Of a stretch of DNA of 64,000 nucleotides, positions 16,256 to 25,343 are shown piece by piece. Location of the stretch: assembly GCF_007860175.1 (NCBI RefSeq), contig NZ_SJPX01000005.1:620001-684000 (forward strand), in the 5' to 3' direction. How positions within the stretch are numbered: the stretch's first letter is position 1; the number at the start of each line of letters is the position of its first letter. The notes beneath the pieces were generated by a model. That model searched no databases. It worked only from the letters and a program-made list of their open reading frames with translations, and was not told the DNA's origin. Source of the stretch: Rubripirellula reticaptiva (lineage in GTDB: Bacteria; Planctomycetota; Planctomycetia; Pirellulales; Pirellulaceae). The position numbers and the translations under genes were made by a program.

Positions 16256-17948
16256 CCTGCCACCTGGCTTGATCATGATCGTTGGCGGCCTTTTGCTGCT
16301 GGCGGTGCCGCGTAAATTCCAAAGCGCCGGTGCGTTGATCGTTTCGGTGATCAGCTTGATCTGTTTTCTGTTTTTGGGTGAAGCCAACTTCGGCAACGTT
16401 GACCTGTTCGGCGCCTCGCTGAACATGGTTCGAATCGACATGTACAGCCGCGTCTTTGGATTGGTATTCCACGGTGCTGCGATCATTGCGGCCATCTATG
16501 CGCTGCATGTTCGTGATTCGAAACAGCACGTTGCTGGAATGATCTACGCCGGCGCTGCGATCGGCGCGGCCTGTGCGGGCGATCTGGTGACGCTGTTTGT
16601 ATACTGGGAACTAACGGCAATTTCGAGCGTCATTTTGGTTTGGGCGACTGGTACGACAAAGTCCTACCGATCGGGAATGCGTTACCTGATCATACAAGTC
16701 ACATCGGGCGTGCTGTTGCTATCCGGCGCCATTTTTCAACATGTCCAAACCGGCTCGCTTGCGTTCGAGAGCTTTGTCGTCGAAGGCGAACCGCTATCGA
16801 TCGCTGCGATGTTAGTGCTCGGTGCATTCGGAATTAAATGTGCGTTCCCACTGTTGCACAACTGGCTGCAAGACGCGTATCCCAACGCAACTCCGACCGG
16901 CACAGTGTTTCTCAGTGCGTTCACGACCAAGCTTGCGGTTTATTCGTTGATTCGCGGCTTTGCGGGCTACGAGCCGCTGATTTGGATTGGATGCGCGATG
17001 ACATTGTTTCCGATCGTTTTTGCCGTGATCGAAAACGACTTACGCCGTGTGCTGGCTTACAGCCTGAACAACCAACTGGGGTTCATGGTCGTTGGCATTG
17101 GAATCGGCAGCGAACTGGCGCTCAATGGAACAGTTGCGCACGCGTTTTGCCATATCATCTATAAATCGCTGCTATTCATGTCGATGGGCGCGGTGATGTT
17201 ACGAGTCGGAACCACCAAGGCAACGGAACTCGGTGGTCTGCACAAATCGATGCCGTGGACAACGCTGTTTTGCATCATCGGTGCTGGTGCGATTTCAGGC
17301 TTTCCGCTGCTAAGTGGCTTCATCAGCAAGTCAATGATCATTTCTGCGGCCGCCGAAGAGCACATATTTTGGGTTTGGATTGTATTGCTGATTGCATCGG
17401 CTGGGGTGATGGAACACTCGGGGATCAAGATCCCTTTCTTTGCTTTCTTTGCACACGACAGCGGCAAGCGAGTCAAAGAAGCTCCGATGAACATGTTGGT
17501 TGCGATGGGAATCGCCGCCGCACTGTGCGTCGGACTAGGCGTGGCCTATCCGCTGCTGTACCGAATCCTGCCGTTTGACATCGACTATCACCCCTATACC
17601 GTGACTCACGTGGTGACTCAGTTACAGCTTCTGATGTTCGCCGGGTTAGCGTTCGTGGTGCTAATGAAAACGGGACTCTATCCCGCTGAAAAACGCGCCA
17701 CTGTGCTAGACACCGATTGGGTCTATCGAGTCGCAATGGCAAAGCTGGTGCGAGGCTTCGGCGCAACCGTCGAAGCAGTCGACGGAACGCTGCGGGACGA
17801 CACAACGCTAGTCCTGCGTGGCATGCGAAAACAGGCCCGCATTGTCTTTAACGATCGTGGGATTCTTGGTGGAACGTGGTCAAGTAGCACAATGACGTTC
17901 TGGGCTGCCGTGCTGTTGGCGGCATGCTTGGTGATGTACTACGTCTAA
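16239..17948 (+). CDS. Third NuoL/M/N-like antiporter subunit
   Basis: A 569-residue polytopic protein. The start is the ATG at 16239, fixed by GGAGGA six nt upstream; the frame opens earlier but without a start signal. The membrane Glu in TLFVYWELTAISSVILV and the Lys in GIKCAFPLLHNWLQDAYPNA are retained. The C-terminal 100 residues continue past the usual core with a helix, a charged segment (ALIKE-type region around VYRVAMAKLVRGFG) and a final hydrophobic segment, which recalls the lateral extension of NuoL/MrpA. It is the last gene of the operon and is followed by hairpins. Confidence 0.88.
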   Translation: MNVVANLPPGLIMIVGGLLLLAVPRKFQSAGALIVSVISLICFLFLGEANFGNVDLFGASLNMVRIDMYSRVFGLVFHGAAIIAAIYALHVRDSKQHVAGMIYAGAAIGAACAGDLVTLFVYWELTAISSVILVWATGTTKSYRSGMRYLIIQVTSGVLLLSGAIFQHVQTGSLAFESFVVEGEPLSIAAMLVLGAFGIKCAFPLLHNWLQDAYPNATPTGTVFLSAFTTKLAVYSLIRGFAGYEPLIWIGCAMTLFPIVFAVIENDLRRVLAYSLNNQLGFMVVGIGIGSELALNGTVAHAFCHIIYKSLLFMSMGAVMLRVGTTKATELGGLHKSMPWTTLFCIIGAGAISGFPLLSGFISKSMIISAAAEEHIFWVWIVLLIASAGVMEHSGIKIPFFAFFAHDSGKRVKEAPMNMLVAMGIAAALCVGLGVAYPLLYRILPFDIDYHPYTVTHVVTQLQLLMFAGLAFVVLMKTGLYPAEKRATVLDTDWVYRVAMAKLVRGFGATVEAVDGTLRDDTTLVLRGMRKQARIVFNDRGILGGTWSSSTMTFWAAVLLAACLVMYYV

Positions 17949-17986
17949 CGAACAAGAAACCGGGCTTCCAATTGTTCTTGAAAACG

Positions 17987-18007
17987 CAAAAGTCTAAACG
18001 ACTTTTG
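17987..18007. terminator. Hairpin at the end of the antiporter operon
   Basis: CAAAAGTC-TAAAC-GACTTTTG is a perfect 8-bp inverted repeat located 39 nt after the last antiporter stop and 24 nt before the stop of the convergent phosphatase gene. A second, weaker dyad (GAACAA/TTGTTC) precedes it. It probably separates the two convergent transcripts; the A/T-rich stem and lack of a free U-tract make termination strength uncertain. Confidence 0.4.
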
Positions 18008-18030
18008 TAGCGCAAATCGGCGACGTTAAA

Positions 18031-18798
18031 TCAGCATTCCAGTTTTCGGGCTGGCGCAGCCGAGGGGCCTTTCCCTGCGAATCGCTTGCGACAGAACTCG
18101 GTGATATTCTTTCCTAGCTTTAACGCTTGGTGAGCCGCAGAAATCAGCGGCGGTCGACAGAGATGCCCGTGTCGATTGGTTTGAACCACATCACCCGAAC
18201 CGATATCCAGAGCGGTCAAACAGCCACCGCCGAAACAGTACGTGTCGATGCATACCAGGTGACCAGCATCCAAGATACGATTTTCGGGCTGGGGCGTGTG
18301 TCCCACAATGACTCGCTTGCCGCTTTGATGCGGTTCCGGCAATGGTGACGGCAGGTGCGTCCAGAATAGAGTCATGTCGGTCTGGGCGTGCATCGCCAAA
18401 TCATGCACGTAGTTTGCATGAGCGAAGATTTCAGTCGGCGTTTCGTAGAAGGGTGACAATTGCTGAAAAAAGCTCAAATGCTCGGCCGGAATTTTCTCGG
18501 TGCTACCGCCATAGCTTGCCACCGTCGACTGGCCACCGTTATCGAGCCAAACTCGGTCATCCAAACCGCCAATCACGACGCCCATCAGCATGATTTCGTG
18601 ATTGCCTCGTAGGGCTACCACATTACACCGATCTCGAAGAGCGATGACTTGGTCAACGACGTCGCGACTATCAGGCCCTCGGTCGATGTAATCGCCTAGA
18701 AAAATCAGTTGATCCTGCGGCTTTGGATCGATCGCGTCGATCAGGCCTCGAAGAGCCTTAGCGCAGCCATGGATGTCTCCGATAGCAATTCGTCGCAT
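18031..18798 (-). CDS. Metallophosphoesterase (PPP-type serine/threonine or Ap4A phosphatase-like)
   Basis: The di-metal motifs appear in the order of PPP phosphatases: GDIHG at residues 6-10, GDYIDRGPDS, GNHE, and VGHTPQ. The enzyme (255 residues from ATG 18798) would hydrolyse phosphoprotein or dinucleoside polyphosphate with two bound metal ions. The upstream in-frame GTG at 18810 would add only four residues. No partner kinase lies nearby, and the gene stands alone between the antiporter operon and the YqgE gene, so the substrate cannot be inferred from context. Confidence 0.88.
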   Translation of the reverse strand: MRRIAIGDIHGCAKALRGLIDAIDPKPQDQLIFLGDYIDRGPDSRDVVDQVIALRDRCNVVALRGNHEIMLMGVVIGGLDDRVWLDNGGQSTVASYGGSTEKIPAEHLSFFQQLSPFYETPTEIFAHANYVHDLAMHAQTDMTLFWTHLPSPLPEPHQSGKRVIVGHTPQPENRILDAGHLVCIDTYCFGGGCLTALDIGSGDVVQTNRHGHLCRPPLISAAHQALKLGKNITEFCRKRFAGKGPSAAPARKLEC

Positions 18799-18872
18799 AG
18801 GAAGGTCCACTTGCGTTCGCGGCGGATAGTTGATTGATGTTAGCGGGCAATGATAACCGAAATAATATCGTT

Positions 18873-19544
18873 TTAATTCATTGCCGAGTCACCAAAACGC
18901 ACTCCTGGCGCGATCTCGGACAGAATATCGTGCCCACACTGCCGAACCGCTCGCTCCCAACACAGGTCGGGGTCGCCAAACATGATCTCGGGATCCGCAT
19001 CGCCCGCCAGCCAACCGCCGACACGCAGTTCTTCGTCCAACTGGCCTGGCCCCCATCCGCTGTAATGGGCAACGTACCGAACACGAGCGTCAGGACGCTT
19101 CAGCAGAATCCGCAGGTGATCGTCGTCACCGGTGATCCAGGCCGGCGGGTTACCGAGTTCGATCGACAGCGACCCCCACGGCTCGGCCGGATGATCGTGC
19201 AGAGTGAACTTTGAACCCTCGCTCAGCGCTTGTCCGGGCGGCATCGGCTGGCCGGTGGGATCGAACGGACCACAGGGTTCTCCAACGCCCGCCAAATCGT
19301 GAAGCGCCAGCAGCGGACCATCGACAGGTCCACCACGATAGATTTGGTCGTCATCGCGAGGACGCCCTTCGGCAGGCGACATTTCGACCAAGTCACGAAA
19401 CCGGCGATCGGTGGGGCGATTGATCGTCAATCCAAAAGCGCCTTCAACATCGTGACGGATGATGAACACGACCGAACGCAGGAAATTGCCGTCGCTCAGG
19501 TACGGCGACGCGATCAGCAATCGACCAGAAAGATTGGCTGGCAT
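18873..19544 (-). CDS. YqgE/AlgH family protein (DUF179)
   Basis: A 223-residue protein from the ATG at 19544 (MPANLSGRLLIASPYLSDGN). The segment FLRSVVFIIRHDVEGAFGLTINRP followed later by YRGGPVDGPLLALHD and HYSGWGPGQLDEELRVGGW are the conserved YqgE/AlgH blocks. The family is widespread but its biochemical role is not settled. The frame continues 30 codons upstream (to 19634), but that extension lacks the family pattern. It is a single gene without an evident operon. Confidence 0.9.
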   Translation of the reverse strand: MPANLSGRLLIASPYLSDGNFLRSVVFIIRHDVEGAFGLTINRPTDRRFRDLVEMSPAEGRPRDDDQIYRGGPVDGPLLALHDLAGVGEPCGPFDPTGQPMPPGQALSEGSKFTLHDHPAEPWGSLSIELGNPPAWITGDDDHLRILLKRPDARVRYVAHYSGWGPGQLDEELRVGGWLAGDADPEIMFGDPDLCWERAVRQCGHDILSEIAPGVRFGDSAMN

Positions 19545-19838
19545 GGGTCGATTCCCCGTATTTCGAATGAGTGGGTAAGTCTTCGTGGTCTTGCCGAAGT
19601 ATAAGCACACCTCGGCAAGCGAACGCACGAACACCTAAATTTTATTGCGTCAGCCACACTAATGGCCATCAGTCATGACGGTTAGCGGAAGCTAAAAGCT
19701 CGTAACGATCGAGCGGACAGAGCTGGCTCGATCGAATTCAACGACCATCCCAAACCAGACTTGCAGATCTGGTTCTATCTTTCACGTCAAAGCAATCGCA
19801 GCAAGGGCGAACGCTCGGCCGTCCAACGGTTGCCTGCC

Positions 19839-21410
19839 CTACTTCGCTTGTCTGTTGAGCGGCTCGTCGACGACCATCGCAGCGGGAAAATTAGCGGCTG
19901 CTTTGCCGCCCTTTTCTAACCAGCGTTTGTTTTGCGAACCGCCCGATGGCTGGTTCATCGGGATGTCCATCCCGCCCGCATCGCCGAGCATCTTGTACAG
20001 CTCGTTCTCCATTTCCTTGGCGACTGACTTGTATTCAGGATCGTACAGCAAGTTCTTCTTTTCACCTGGATCGGTTGTCAGGTCATAGAGTTCATCCGCA
20101 TCCCACAATCCGTAATACGTGATGTATTTGAAACGGTCACCACGCAGAGCAAACTGAGTCGGCGTTTGTGGGAAGTTCTTTTCCCAGTAATAGACGTACA
20201 AAAAGTTCTGACGCCAATCCATGTTGGGGTTGTTGGGCAAGTCAAGAAAACTGTTTCCATCGATGTAGTCGGGCGTTTCCAAGCCAGCCGCATGCAGCAC
20301 CGTCGGGCCGACATCAATGTTGCCGATCACTTTCTCGACGACCGTGCCGCCTTGGTACAGATCAGGACAGTGCATCATCATCGGAACCCGCATCGATTCT
20401 TCGTACGAAACTCGCTTGTCGATCAAGCCGTGCTCGCCCCACATGAAACCGTTGTCGCCCATGTAGATCACCAGCGTTTCATCGTGAACGCCCATGTCCT
20501 TTAACTTTTGCATCACTCGCCCCACGCTATCGTCAACGGCCAACAGCGACTCACAGTAGCGACGGTACAAGTAATCGAGCCCATTATCGCTGTGATAACT
20601 GAAGTCAATTCCGTGCCAGCTATTGCGTTGGTCACGCACCCAGCGAGGCGAATTATCTTCGGCCGTGATGCCTTCACCGCGAGGCAGAAAGCTAAGGTCG
20701 GCATCGGCATAGCGTCCCGCATGTCGCTCGGCGGGGGTGAAATTGCTGTGCACGGCTTTGTGCGACAAGTACATAAAGAACGGCTTGCCCGTATCCTTTT
20801 GCGCGTCCAGCCAATCGACGGCGTAGTCGGTCATTTCGTCGGTGATGTAACCCTTCTGTTTGACTCGTTCGCCGTTGACGTTCAATGTGTAGTTTGGTCC
20901 CGGCGGCAAGTAATTGCCCTGACCTTTGAAACTGATCCAATGATCAAACCCCGGACGCCGATCGTCATTATTGGCCCCCATGTGCCACTTGCCGATGTAG
21001 GCGGTTTGGTAACCTTCACGCTGTAAGTATTGAGGAAAGAAAATCGTTCCCTCGGGGACAAGTCGGTTGTTGTCGATCACGCGGTGTTTGTGTGTGTACA
21101 GTCCGGTCAGAATCGATGCCCGGCTCGGTGAACACAGCGACGTGGTCACGAAAGCGTTCTTCAAGTGAACGCCGCCGGAGGCCAATTTGTCCAGGTTTGG
21201 AGTCTCCAGAAACGGATGCCCCATGAACCCCATCGCGTCGTAACGATGGTCATCAGTCAAAATGAAGATGACATTGCGAGGCTTGACGCCATCGCGGGCT
21301 GGCGTCGCTGGCAGGTCAGCACTGGATGCGACCATGCTGGCATGGGCCATCACAACCGCGACAATCGATAAGGTCATCGCAAATCGAACTGCAGCAAAAT
21401 TTGTCCGCAT
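19839..21410 (-). CDS. Secreted sulfatase (formylglycine-type arylsulfatase family)
   Basis: A 523-residue protein with an N-terminal signal-like hydrophobic segment ending near the Ala-rich region before SADLPATP. The core starts RNVIFILTDDHRYDAMGFMG, where the D-D pair binds calcium, and the catalytic CSPSR motif (Cys at about residue 93) is intact, so modification to formylglycine is expected. K and H residues (GKWHMG, SHKAVH) and the later DNG (MGDNGFMWGEHG) complete the active site. It probably removes sulfate from an extracellular polysaccharide in the periplasm, in line with planctomycete biology. No sulfatase-maturing enzyme lies in the window. Confidence 0.93.
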   Translation of the reverse strand: MRTNFAAVRFAMTLSIVAVVMAHASMVASSADLPATPARDGVKPRNVIFILTDDHRYDAMGFMGHPFLETPNLDKLASGGVHLKNAFVTTSLCSPSRASILTGLYTHKHRVIDNNRLVPEGTIFFPQYLQREGYQTAYIGKWHMGANNDDRRPGFDHWISFKGQGNYLPPGPNYTLNVNGERVKQKGYITDEMTDYAVDWLDAQKDTGKPFFMYLSHKAVHSNFTPAERHAGRYADADLSFLPRGEGITAEDNSPRWVRDQRNSWHGIDFSYHSDNGLDYLYRRYCESLLAVDDSVGRVMQKLKDMGVHDETLVIYMGDNGFMWGEHGLIDKRVSYEESMRVPMMMHCPDLYQGGTVVEKVIGNIDVGPTVLHAAGLETPDYIDGNSFLDLPNNPNMDWRQNFLYVYYWEKNFPQTPTQFALRGDRFKYITYYGLWDADELYDLTTDPGEKKNLLYDPEYKSVAKEMENELYKMLGDAGGMDIPMNQPSGGSQNKRWLEKGGKAAANFPAAMVVDEPLNRQAK

Positions 21411-21552
21411 CAACCGAAAACTCCGAGTAAGCGTAAGAAGTACGTCTGGAGGGCAGAATTGCTGCCCAGACCGACATACTAACGTAACTACAATACCGAT
21501 CGCGACTTGCTTTTCAACGAAACTTCGACCGTGCTGGTTGGTTCAAACGACT

Positions 21553-22929
21553 ATGAACACACGCTCCTTCGCCTTTATGGCCCTGACCCTGTTGGTAACG
21601 ATTCCTGTCGTGGCTCAACCGCCATTCGGCGGCGGTGATCGAGGCGGTGGTCGTGGTGATCGTGGCGGAGACGCCGGTGGTGGCCGAGGCGGAGCCCCAG
21701 GTGGCGATCGAGGCGGATTTCCTAGCGGTGGTCGAGGTGGACCGCCCGGAGGCGAAGGAGATCGCGCCAGCCGCGGTGGTGGCGGCTTTGACCCTAGTTC
21801 GATCCTCGAACGACTCGACGCCAACGGAAACGGCGTCCTGGATCCCGACGAACAACAGGGCCCGGCGTCGTTCCTGATCGGACGACTGCAACAGAGTGAC
21901 CCCAGCATCAAGCCAGGCTCGCCGATCAAAATCTCGAAACTGAAGGAAGGCTTCGAGAAAATGCGGGGCGGAGGCGATTCAAATTCTCGCGGAGGCGGTG
22001 ACACGTCCAACCGCAACGCCGCAGACGAAGCGTTGATGGTGGAATTGCTGGTTCCCGGATTTGGCGAAGAATCCTTGGCGGCCCCGCTGCTAGGCTTCGG
22101 TCCCAAAGCCGAAATGCTGTCGGTCCCTGTGACCGATGCCGACCGCGCCCAGGCTGCCGAAAGCATGCGGCGATACGACCGCAACGGAAACGGTTTCATC
22201 GAAAAAAGTGAACTCAGCAGCCGAATGTCGGGGAATCCAATGGACTTCGACCGCAACCGAGACGAAAAGTTGACGCTAGACGAATTGGCGGTCCGCTATG
22301 CTCGGCGCCGCGAAGGCGAAGAAGAAGCGAAAAAGAACAGCAAGAAGGACAAAAAACGTAGCCGCGACGACGATCAAGCCGGCGAAGTCGTCGACGTCTT
22401 CTCGGGGCGAAACTCGTACCGTCCAACCTCGGGCCGAAAAGCACCAGAAGGCTTGCCGGGGTACTTCACCGACAAAGATGCCAATGGTGACGGTCAGATC
22501 TCGATGGCCGAATTTACCACCGAGTGGAATGATGACGCGGTCGCCGAGTTCTTTGATTCGGACTTCAATCGCGACGGAGTGATCACGACCGACGAGGCTC
22601 TTCGGGCGGTCGAACAGGGCCCCGTGTCGAAATTGCTGGCGTCGATGTCGGGCAGTTCAGCGGGCTCGTCCGGTTCGAGTTCGGCGACCGGATCCAGTTC
22701 CGGCGACGGGGCCGCAGCCGCTGCGTCGGGCGGCAACGCAGATCCGAAGTACGTCAAAGTGGTCCAGCGAATTGTCCAGAGATATGACAGCAACAACGAC
22801 GGAACTCTGACCGCCTCGGAATGGGAAAAAATGCTGATGAGCCCCGCGGCGGCCGATGCCAACCGCGACGGACGCATTTCGGTCGAGGAATACGCTTTGT
22901 GGATGCAGTCGAACCAGAAAAAGCGATAA
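21553..22929 (+). CDS. Secreted Gly/Arg-rich protein with seven EF-hand loops
   Basis: A 458-residue protein starting at the ATG 21553 with a clear signal peptide (MNTRSFAFMALTLLVTIPVVA), then a low-complexity region of GGD/RGG repeats (about residues 25-75). Seven EF-hand-type loops follow, among them DANGNGVLDPDE, DRNGNGFIEKSE, DKDANGDGQISMAE, DFNRDGVITTDE, DSNNDGTLTASE and DANRDGRISVEE; one (DRNRDEKLTLDE) has an atypical Glu where Gly is normal. A Ser/Gly linker lies between the fifth and sixth loops. It is probably a calcium-binding, cell-surface or periplasmic scaffold. The long open frame upstream of 21553 lies in the divergent promoter region. Confidence 0.88.
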   Translation: MNTRSFAFMALTLLVTIPVVAQPPFGGGDRGGGRGDRGGDAGGGRGGAPGGDRGGFPSGGRGGPPGGEGDRASRGGGGFDPSSILERLDANGNGVLDPDEQQGPASFLIGRLQQSDPSIKPGSPIKISKLKEGFEKMRGGGDSNSRGGGDTSNRNAADEALMVELLVPGFGEESLAAPLLGFGPKAEMLSVPVTDADRAQAAESMRRYDRNGNGFIEKSELSSRMSGNPMDFDRNRDEKLTLDELAVRYARRREGEEEAKKNSKKDKKRSRDDDQAGEVVDVFSGRNSYRPTSGRKAPEGLPGYFTDKDANGDGQISMAEFTTEWNDDAVAEFFDSDFNRDGVITTDEALRAVEQGPVSKLLASMSGSSAGSSGSSSATGSSSGDGAAAAASGGNADPKYVKVVQRIVQRYDSNNDGTLTASEWEKMLMSPAAADANRDGRISVEEYALWMQSNQKKR

Positions 22930-22941
22930 CCCGGCCAGACC

Positions 22942-22970
22942 TTATCAACGACACCGAATGCGGCTATAAT
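22942..22970 (+). promoter_or_regulatory. Sigma70-like promoter for the 23015 gene
   Basis: A perfect TATAAT at 22965-22970 lies 17 nt after TTATCA (4/6 match to the -35 consensus) and begins 12 nt after the EF-hand gene stop. The predicted start point near 22977 gives a leader of roughly 38 nt before the AAGGA ribosome-binding site and ATG at 23015. Confidence 0.6.
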
Positions 22971-23014
22971 CAAGGGTGTGAATTGACAGTTAATACGTGT
23001 GCGAAGGAACATCC

Positions 23015-23434
23015 ATGTCGGTCGGTGAAGGTTTAGAAGACGTCACAATCAAGGTCTCGCCCGAAGATTTGGATGATGACGGTTTCATCAGCATCTGGAA
23101 CATCGCCTCGTCGTCCTGCGAAGGCGATACGGCCCAGTCGCGTGCTCTCGCAGCCGCTTTGCTGGGATTTTTGTGCAAGAAAGGCTGTGATTTCGTCGTC
23201 ACCAGCACCGCGAATGCGGATTACTTGGACAGCCAGTTCGAAAAAGACAACAAGGTTTTGTACGCCTGGAAAGCCGACAGCGAGATGGTCGACTTGGTGT
23301 CGCAGCACGCCGAAGTCCCTTTCAAGGCGTTCAGCAGCTTCCTGGTCAACCAGAAATTCAACGCGACCACCAACTACAGTCCACGGCGGATTGACCGAGT
23401 TGAGTGGTTCCAAAACATGTGGTCAGTCGGCTAA
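23015..23434 (+). CDS. Conserved-looking hypothetical protein
   Basis: A 139-residue soluble acidic protein. The start at 23015 is supported by AAGGA about seven nt upstream; a GTG at 22997 is a weaker alternative. The sequence contains DDDGFISIWNIASSSCEGD and LCKKGCDFVVTSTANADYLDSQF, with no known motif. A perfect -10 box upstream and a well-placed ribosome-binding site show it is expressed. It sits 15 nt before the next reading frame and may form an operon with it. I do not recognise its function. Confidence 0.75.
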   Translation: MSVGEGLEDVTIKVSPEDLDDDGFISIWNIASSSCEGDTAQSRALAAALLGFLCKKGCDFVVTSTANADYLDSQFEKDNKVLYAWKADSEMVDLVSQHAEVPFKAFSSFLVNQKFNATTNYSPRRIDRVEWFQNMWSVG

Positions 23435-23449
23435 GGGATTCCCTAAGCC

Positions 23450-24310
23450 GTGTCCCAGCCCAACGATATGACGTCCCGCGAAACGGGGTTCGACAAAGCT
23501 TCGACCGGCAACACGAGGCCCGAGAACGCGTACGCGCCGGACAGTCGATTCGCGAGAAATCAGTTCGGCCCGAACTCTGGTCCACCCAACGAAACAAAGA
23601 ACGGCCGATGCCTCCTGTTTGGATGCGTCGGCGTTTTCGTGGGTGGACTGCTGCTGATCGTTTGCGCTGGCTTTGCAACCTACTCGACAGTCCGCAAACA
23701 GGTCGAAAAGTACACTTCGACCCAACCGATGGAATTGCCCACGGTTCAGTACAGCGAAGAAAAACTCACCGAACTGGAAAACCGTCTCGAAAGTTTCCAG
23801 TCGACGCTTGAGGTCGATGATTCGACGGACCAGGAAAGCCCAGGTTCGGCCGAAAGTGTCGCCGCGTCTACTGGCGAAGTTGCTGCCGCCAACGACACCG
23901 AAAACATTGCATCGCCTCGCGAGATCAGGTTGTCGGCCGACGACATCAATGCCCTGATCGCGAAAGAAGAAAAACTGCGCGGCAAGGTTCTCGTGCGTAT
24001 CGACGACGGCAAAGTTTCCGGTGACATCAGCCTGCCGACAGACTCATTCTTGCCAGGATCCAAGGGGCGATACTTTAACGGTTCAGGCACTTTCGACGTT
24101 TCACTTGAAGACGGGGTCTTGATGGTGCGACTAGTATCGGCATCCGTCAACGACGAACCGATTCCGGACGCTTTCTTGAACGGTATCAAGGACGAGAACC
24201 TGGCCAAAGAAATCTACAAAAATGAAAAGAACGCTAAGATCATCCGCCGCTTCGATTCGATCCGCGTCGAAGACGACAAAATCATCGCAAAGCTAAAAGA
24301 CGGCGCGTAG
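23450..24310 (+). CDS. Single-span membrane hypothetical protein
   Basis: A 286-residue protein beginning with a GTG 15 nt after the preceding stop (ATG at 23468 is the alternative). The first 50 residues are polar, followed by one transmembrane segment (CLLFGCVGVFVGGLLLIVCAG, about 53-75) and a long extracytoplasmic acidic region. Around residue 110-150 it is low-complexity and rich in Ser, Ala and Glu. The C-terminal part (SADDINALIAKEEKLRGKV then LPTDSFLPGSKGRYFNG) is the best-ordered domain and looks like planctomycete anchored proteins of unknown role. It may work with the 23015 product. Confidence 0.75.
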   Translation: MSQPNDMTSRETGFDKASTGNTRPENAYAPDSRFARNQFGPNSGPPNETKNGRCLLFGCVGVFVGGLLLIVCAGFATYSTVRKQVEKYTSTQPMELPTVQYSEEKLTELENRLESFQSTLEVDDSTDQESPGSAESVAASTGEVAAANDTENIASPREIRLSADDINALIAKEEKLRGKVLVRIDDGKVSGDISLPTDSFLPGSKGRYFNGSGTFDVSLEDGVLMVRLVSASVNDEPIPDAFLNGIKDENLAKEIYKNEKNAKIIRRFDSIRVEDDKIIAKLKDGA

Positions 24311-24337
24311 AGCGGGCCTGCAAATGACGCCCCCCCC

Positions 24338-24350
24338 GTGGCACCGCCAC
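24338..24350. terminator. Short hairpin between convergent genes
   Basis: GTGGC-ACC-GCCAC is a perfect 5-bp dyad located between the stop of the membrane hypothetical protein and the stop of rsmH. It is too short for a confident terminator call and follows a run of eight C residues. Confidence 0.2.
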
Positions 24351-24362
24351 TCCGCTGGTGTA

Positions 24363-25343
24363 TCAGCGCAACTCGGCCACGCGCAACTTAGCACTGCGCG
24401 ATCTGGGGTTTCGGCGAATTTCGTCATCTGTCGGACGCAGTGGTTTTTTCGTCAAGACATTCCACCGCTCGTCGTCACGAAACGCGTTTTTTACGATCCG
24501 GTCTTCCAACGAATGAAAACTGATCACGACCAAACGACCGCCGGGTGACAACCAATCCGGCGACGCCTTGATCGTTCGCTCCATAATGCCAAGTTCATCG
24601 TTGACCACGATACGCAAAGCCTGAAACGTTCGCGTCGCAGGATGGATGTTGTGATTCTTGCTCGTCGGGACACATCGGCGACAAATCTCGACCAAGTCGT
24701 TCACCGTCTTTACCGGATTCTCTTTCCGACGCCGCATCACGATCTCGCGAGCGATCCGACGACTGCATCGCTCTTCGCCGTACTGATAGATCGCGTTGGC
24801 AATCTCGTCCTCCTTTTTCCAGGCCAGCCAATCCGATGCCGGGTCGCCATTCTCGGGATCGAATCGTAAATCCAGCGGTCCATCGGCATTGAAACTAAAG
24901 CCACGATTCGCGTCAGCCAGTTGGTCGCTGGAAAGCCCAACGTCCAACAAAATCGCGTCCGCCTTGGTGATTTCCATGGCTTCGAGAGCTTTGGGAATCT
25001 TTTCGTAGCTTCCCAAAAACACCGTCAATCGCGGATCATGTTGCTCGCTATCGACTCGTTCACTGACCAACGGATCGCGATCAAGACCGATGACGACACC
25101 TTCGCCAGGCGGCAACTTTTTGACCAGCAAAGCCGAGTGACCACCGCCACCGTAGGTGCCGTCAACGATGACTTGCGGCGAATGTCCTGTCATCCACTCG
25201 ACAACTTCGTCGGGCATCACCGGCACATGCACGGTTTCCGCCAACGTTTCGCTTCCGACAGATTCGCTACCAAGATTCTTGTTCGAGTCGACTTCCAATG
25301 AATTGGATTCCGAGGTGTTTGATTCAGTTGACAAGCGAGACAC
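24363..25343 (-). CDS. rsmH: 16S rRNA (cytosine(1402)-N(4))-methyltransferase RsmH
   Basis: The protein has the full MraW/RsmH set: HVPVMPDEVVEWM at the start of the domain, VDGTYGGGGHSALLVKKL (SAM motif I), ILLDVGLSSDQLADANRGFSF, the ATRTFQALRIVVNDEL block and a C-terminal FHSLEDRIVK. It methylates 16S rRNA C1402 on N4 in the ribosomal decoding centre. The most plausible start is the GTG at 25343, which overlaps the sugar-isomerase gene by 20 nt; the frame is open much further upstream but only shadows that gene. Here it lies away from the division and cell-wall genes it usually precedes. About 35 acidic Ser/Glu-rich residues come before the domain. Confidence 0.93.
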   Translation of the reverse strand: MSRLSTESNTSESNSLEVDSNKNLGSESVGSETLAETVHVPVMPDEVVEWMTGHSPQVIVDGTYGGGGHSALLVKKLPPGEGVVIGLDRDPLVSERVDSEQHDPRLTVFLGSYEKIPKALEAMEITKADAILLDVGLSSDQLADANRGFSFNADGPLDLRFDPENGDPASDWLAWKKEDEIANAIYQYGEERCSRRIAREIVMRRRKENPVKTVNDLVEICRRCVPTSKNHNIHPATRTFQALRIVVNDELGIMERTIKASPDWLSPGGRLVVISFHSLEDRIVKNAFRDDERWNVLTKKPLRPTDDEIRRNPRSRSAKLRVAELR

